Source: a virus. Taken from it: a DNA stretch of 31,546 nt. The position numbers were made by a program, and so were the translations under genes. How positions within the stretch are numbered: position 1 is the first letter of the stretch; each line of letters begins with the position of its first letter. The notes beneath the pieces are model-generated. The model had not been told where the DNA came from. It searched no databases and worked only from the letters and a program-made list of their open reading frames with translations. Where the stretch lies: positions 1-31,546 of IMG/VR virus record IMGVR_UViG_3300035523_000016; one strand, written 5' to 3'. Positions 28,217 through 31,546 of this stretch are shown piece after piece.

Positions 28217-29403
28217 GCTGGTATTCCCTTCGGGGCTGGGGTCTGGTTCTTGGAGCCGTACAGGCGGTCGAACTCCTGGAGCTGCTCCTCGGTGAACGGG
28301 GCGCGGTCATCGATGTGACGGGCCTCGGTCGGGGTGAGTGTGCGGCTGTCGATCTTGGTCTTCAGCAGCTCAGCCCGGGTGACCGGATCCATCGCGAGGA
28401 CCGCTTCACGGGTGAGCTTCACGAACCGCGGTGACGGGGTGAGTGACGTCAGGGCGTCATCGGTCCGCTTCAGGCTCGGGCCCATGCGGGTGACGAGGAA
28501 GTCCGTGATCCGCTGCGTGATGTTCTGGTAGACGATCGAGGCCGAGCCGGTCACCGAGACGTCGATCAGGCTGGCCGGCGTGTTCTGGAACTGGCACAGC
28601 TGAATGGCCGAGACGTTCATCACGTCGAGCCAGCCGGACTCTGCTGCCTTCGCCTGGATCGCGGTGTAGGTCCAGTCGTTGCCGGTGACGAACAGGTCGC
28701 CGTTCAGCATCGAGTTCTTGAACTTCTCCTTGATGACGTCGGCCTCGGCGCGCTCGGTCGGCGTCGCCTTCTTCAGCACCTTCGCGACGTTCTTCAGGTG
28801 GGCGCCGGGAACTGCGCCGTTGCCGAACCAGTCGGCCATGAACTCGCCGGCCGACGACCCGGTCTGGATGGTGAACATCGCGTGCGCGATCGGGGAGAGG
28901 CCGACCGGGTTGCCGGGCAGCAGGTTCTCCCGGTCATGCCAGACGCGGCGGGAGTCCATCACCGTGTTGCCGAACTTGTACTCCACGATGCGCCGGTTGA
29001 CGATCGTGCAGCGGACGTCCTCCGGCGCCACCAGCTGGATCTGCGCGGGCTTGCCCAGGGCGTCGACGGCGGTGATCTCACCGAAGCAGTTGCCCCAGCC
29101 CTTGAGCGACATCCGCCGCGCGTACAGCCAGTCGGAGATCGAATCGGAGTGACCGTCCGCGAAGCTCGACGGACTCACCAGCACCTGAGGCGCAGCGACC
29201 GGGACCTTGATCCCGTCAATGACCCGGAAGACGTCGACGGGCATCATCGACTCCAGCGCCGCCCAGAGGTTCATCGCAGCCCAGTTGACCGACTGCTGCA
29301 TCGCGACCTGCGTCGTGACGAACGGCCGGCCGCGACGGCCACCCATGCGGGGCGGGATCAGCGGCTGGCTCAGCAGCGTCGAGGCATCGCGGGTGAAGAT
29401 CAT
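28213..29403 (-). CDS. portal protein, HK97 type, 396 aa
   Basis: The portal ring sits at one head vertex and is the DNA channel. The protein has SVNWAAMNLWAALESMMPVD near the N-terminus, the typical LYARRMSLKGWGNCFGEI segment, a central VGLSPIAHAMFTIQTG, and a helical C-terminal part ending in FTEEQLQEFDRLYG. At 396 aa it is a usual length for the family. The ATG at 29403 overlaps the stop of the small membrane gene (TGATG). Confidence 0.93.
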   Translation of the reverse strand: MIFTRDASTLLSQPLIPPRMGGRRGRPFVTTQVAMQQSVNWAAMNLWAALESMMPVDVFRVIDGIKVPVAAPQVLVSPSSFADGHSDSISDWLYARRMSLKGWGNCFGEITAVDALGKPAQIQLVAPEDVRCTIVNRRIVEYKFGNTVMDSRRVWHDRENLLPGNPVGLSPIAHAMFTIQTGSSAGEFMADWFGNGAVPGAHLKNVAKVLKKATPTERAEADVIKEKFKNSMLNGDLFVTGNDWTYTAIQAKAAESGWLDVMNVSAIQLCQFQNTPASLIDVSVTGSASIVYQNITQRITDFLVTRMGPSLKRTDDALTSLTPSPRFVKLTREAVLAMDPVTRAELLKTKIDSRTLTPTEARHIDDRAPFTEEQLQEFDRLYGSKNQTPAPKGIPA

Positions 29404-29579
29404 CAGACTCCCTTCGTGCGCTCGACGACGAGCGCGATCGCGAACCACTGGATGGCGATTGCGCCCATGACGATCGGGCCACCGAAGCCGGTCGGGGTCG
29501 CCCAGACGCCGAGGGCCCAGGCGATCGCGACGGCGAGAACGAGCAGAGCTACCGCCTGCGCATATTCCGAGAAGGTCAT
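29403..29579 (-). CDS. small two-span membrane protein between terminase and portal, 58 aa
   Basis: Two hydrophobic segments (VALLVLAVAIAWALGVW, about residues 10-26, and IVMGAIAIQWFAIALV, about 35-51) suggest a hairpin in the membrane. It is coupled to terminase (ATGA) and portal (TGATG) on its two sides, so it is made late. A membrane protein in the packaging block is unusual; function unknown. Confidence 0.7.
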   Translation of the reverse strand: MTFSEYAQAVALLVLAVAIAWALGVWATPTGFGGPIVMGAIAIQWFAIALVVERTKGV

Positions 29580-31117
29580 CCGACCGAGTCCTCCGTGTTG
29601 TAGTCCGCGTCCTGGGCACGCCAGAGCGCGAGGGTCATGGCGACCGCCGGCGTGATGTCGGCGGCCGGGTTGATGCGCATCCACGTGAAGGTGCCCTTGA
29701 CCTCGGCGCTCTTCATCCGGAGCGCGGCGACTGCCGAACTCAGTTCGGGCTGGCCGGTGTGCCGCAGCTGGCCGGCACGCTTGCCCGGCTCGGCCTTGGC
29801 GTTGGCCTGCGAGTGAACCCAGACGCAGGCCCGGGCGAACTCGGCGGCGGGCACCAGGTCGACCGCGATGCCCTTGTTGCGGATCGCGGGGACCATCGCC
29901 TCAGCGGAAGACCCGGCGAGGACGGTGATGACGAAGCCGGGCCACTTCTGGTCCAGCTCCTCGAGGCGCGGGATGACCCAGCCGATGCCGGCCCGGTAGT
30001 CGAGTACTCCGCGGCTTCCTGAAATCTCGACGACCGGAAGGCCGTCCAGCCCTGCGCCGGCGACGGCGATGCAGGCGATCGTCGACTTGGGCGAAACGTC
30101 CAGGGCGAAGGTGGGGATGCCGGGGATGTCGGCATCGAGGTCCAGCAGCTCGCCCCATGTCGGGAACGGCAGCTCGTCGTCCTCGGCTTCGGGGTCGTCC
30201 CACCAGACGAGGAACTGTGAGGCGAAGTCGATCGGCTTCGCGGCGAAGGCCTTCCGGATGCTCTCGATCACCTCGAGCGTCTTGCGGCCGCGGGTGATCG
30301 CGACGTTCGCCTGGAGCCACAGCTCGTGGTCATCCATCGCGCACCCTTCGGTGCCCGGCTTGTGGATGCACATCTCGGAGGCGCAGGGTCGGAACTTCGC
30401 AGCCCACTCGGTGTAGCTCAGGCGGACATCGCCGGCGCGCCCACGTTTGCGGACCGCGCGCAGCGGCGCGGAGTGCTTCAGGCCGGCGGACGAGCCCCAG
30501 AGGACCTGGGGATCAGGGCGGGCGGCGAGGATCGGGAGGAGCGCGAGCAGGTGCTCGGTCTTCACCATGTAGCCCTCATCGAGGATGACCGTGTCGCCGG
30601 CGAGTGACTGGACGTTGTCGTTCGTCCGGATCTTGAAGATGATCCGGCGGCCGTTCGTGAACTCCAGCTCCTGCTTGCCGGGGGAGTCGTGGAAGTCGAT
30701 CAGCTCGTCGGCCATGTCCGGGTTGGACTCGATCAGGGCCTTGATCTCGAGGTAGGCCTCAGCGACCGCGGTGCCGGTGTGTGCCGTCCACACCACCAGC
30801 CGCTGCTCGCAGATGAAGATCTTGCCGAGCGCCGCAGCCTTCAGCGCTCCGGTCTTCAGGTCCTGCCGAGCGGCGATGACGACGCCCTCGAAGTGCGCCA
30901 GGCGATCGGTGTCGCGGGTCAGGTCGACGCGGTAGGCGAACCAGTCGTCCAGCAGCAGGCACTGCTCCGGGTCCATGACGAACGGGCCCTTGTCGTCGGA
31001 GCAGTGCGAGATGAGCTCAGCAACCTCGGGCCCGAGGGTGTAGTCACTCGGGGACCACGTGTGCCAGAGCGGTTCAACCAGCGCCGGCGCGACTGCGAGC
31101 TTTGCTGCGCTTCCCAT
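29576..31117 (-). CDS. terminase large subunit, 513 aa
   Basis: The protein packages DNA with an ATPase and cuts it with a nuclease. The Walker A site is the variant AARQDLKTG (residues 82-90), the Walker B site is TVILDEG (D180, E181), and TFALDVSPKSTIACIAVAG begins the RNase-H-like nuclease domain, with its first aspartate. The ATG at 31117 has GAAGGAG upstream. The gene overlaps the small terminase gene by 44 bases. Confidence 0.95.
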   Translation of the reverse strand: MGSAAKLAVAPALVEPLWHTWSPSDYTLGPEVAELISHCSDDKGPFVMDPEQCLLLDDWFAYRVDLTRDTDRLAHFEGVVIAARQDLKTGALKAAALGKIFICEQRLVVWTAHTGTAVAEAYLEIKALIESNPDMADELIDFHDSPGKQELEFTNGRRIIFKIRTNDNVQSLAGDTVILDEGYMVKTEHLLALLPILAARPDPQVLWGSSAGLKHSAPLRAVRKRGRAGDVRLSYTEWAAKFRPCASEMCIHKPGTEGCAMDDHELWLQANVAITRGRKTLEVIESIRKAFAAKPIDFASQFLVWWDDPEAEDDELPFPTWGELLDLDADIPGIPTFALDVSPKSTIACIAVAGAGLDGLPVVEISGSRGVLDYRAGIGWVIPRLEELDQKWPGFVITVLAGSSAEAMVPAIRNKGIAVDLVPAAEFARACVWVHSQANAKAEPGKRAGQLRHTGQPELSSAVAALRMKSAEVKGTFTWMRINPAADITPAVAMTLALWRAQDADYNTEDSVG

Positions 31118-31490
31118 CCCGACGCTCCTTCAGCTCGTCGACCCCCGTGCGCTTCTTCACGCCGGCGAGGGCCTGCTCAAGGACGGCGCCGAGGCTCTTC
31201 GCCACGGACGCGCGCTGCACGGGCGGCAACTCGGGATCAGCCAGGGCGCCGGCGAGGTCGAGTGCGACGAGGCCGAGTGAAGTGCTCTCCCTCTTCGCCT
31301 CCTTGAGCTCGCTCAGGACCTGCCGGCGGATGCGGTAGTCGAGCGGCCGGCGGCGACGCTTCGAGACCGCGGCCGCGGCAGCCTTGCCCTCGTGATGCCG
31401 GACGCGGCAGGTGGTGCCGCAGTAGACCTTGCGGGAGCTGGGAGGGACGTCGAAGGGGTTGCCGCACTGGGGGCAGGCGCGCTCAGCCAT
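31074..31490 (-). CDS. putative terminase small subunit with N-terminal zinc ribbon
   Basis: This 138-aa basic protein lies directly before the large subunit and overlaps it by 44 bases. It begins with a zinc ribbon (C6, C9, C24 and C28; CPQCG ... VYCGTTCRVR), followed by a basic helical part (KRRRRPLDYRIRRQVLSELK) and a longer coiled region. Small terminase subunits bind the packaging start site. The zinc ribbon resembles the C-terminus of the HNH protein encoded across the end junction. An alternative is that it is a separate DNA-binding helper protein. Confidence 0.7.
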   Translation of the reverse strand: MAERACPQCGNPFDVPPSSRKVYCGTTCRVRHHEGKAAAAAVSKRRRRPLDYRIRRQVLSELKEAKRESTSLGLVALDLAGALADPELPPVQRASVAKSLGAVLEQALAGVKKRTGVDELKERRDGKRSKARSRAGAG

Positions 31491-31546
31491 CGGGGGACCT
31501 CCCTCGCGAACGTTGGGCGGAATTCCCGGCGAGAATTATTCGGGGC
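31491..31546. other. right edge of candidate cos region
   Basis: The 56 bases upstream of the small terminase ATG hold its ribosome site (GGGAGGT) and two AT-rich patches (GGAATTCC and GAATTATTC). Together with bases 1-33 they form a gap of about 90 bases between the HNH and terminase genes if the ends join. That is the expected place for cos, but no cut site can be proved. Confidence 0.4.

Noticed and set aside
1-31546. An integrated prophage with flanking host DNA
   Set aside because: No host genes are seen and the single attachment core lies in the middle next to int, not at the edges. The viral-form repressor is uninterrupted.

Overview
The window reads as a complete or nearly complete genome of a small temperate siphophage of a high-GC actinobacterium. 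Evidence for the host group: strong GC bias with coding on nearly every base, a WhiB-family regulator (a family confined to Actinobacteria and their phages), and promoters placed so that ATG would be the first base of the mRNA. The host species cannot be named. The integrase and attachment core lie in the middle, and head genes run to one edge while packaging-linked HNH genes sit at the other. This is therefore the virion or circular form, not an integrated prophage. Across the circle, the HNH genes (left edge) come directly before the terminase genes (right edge), so the roughly 90 bp spanning the two ends is the likely cos region.

Layout. (1) 11702 down to 34, minus strand: the early operon, starting with a small HTH protein. 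It carries a RecB/Cas4-like exonuclease and RecT, zinc-module proteins, a WhiB protein, a RusA resolvase, small membrane proteins, a D12-type adenine methylase, a replication initiator with iterons inside its gene, an HTH protein, a terminator-like hairpin and two HNH genes. (2) 11702-11823: divergent control region with phased TGTCGY boxes. (3) 11823-14715, plus strand: repressor, a 71-aa coupled gene, a short tyrosine integrase, a secreted protein and a lipoprotein. (4) 31490 down to 14764, minus strand: late operon with small and large terminase, small membrane protein, portal, protease, HK97-fold capsid, connectors, tail tube, frameshifted tail chaperones, tape measure, minor tail protein, beta-helix spike, membrane protein, endolysin, holin and a small zinc-type protein. 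The late and lysogeny operons converge on a strong hairpin at 14732-14760. No stretch longer than about 300 bases lacks a gene.

The most interesting system is the switch. The 3' half of a tRNA gene, the likely attP core, lies inside the repressor coding sequence at codons 97-112. The repressor is followed by an integrase lacking an arm-binding domain. This is the architecture of integration-dependent immunity known from mycobacteriophages BPs, Charlie and Brujita, in which integration rewrites the repressor C-terminus and separates int from the repressor promoter. This copy has an extra translationally coupled gene between attP and int. Other notable items are an endolysin whose C-terminal half is an endonuclease/exonuclease/phosphatase domain, a ten-cysteine insert in the prohead protease, replication iterons, and a repeated start-associated sequence before four early genes.
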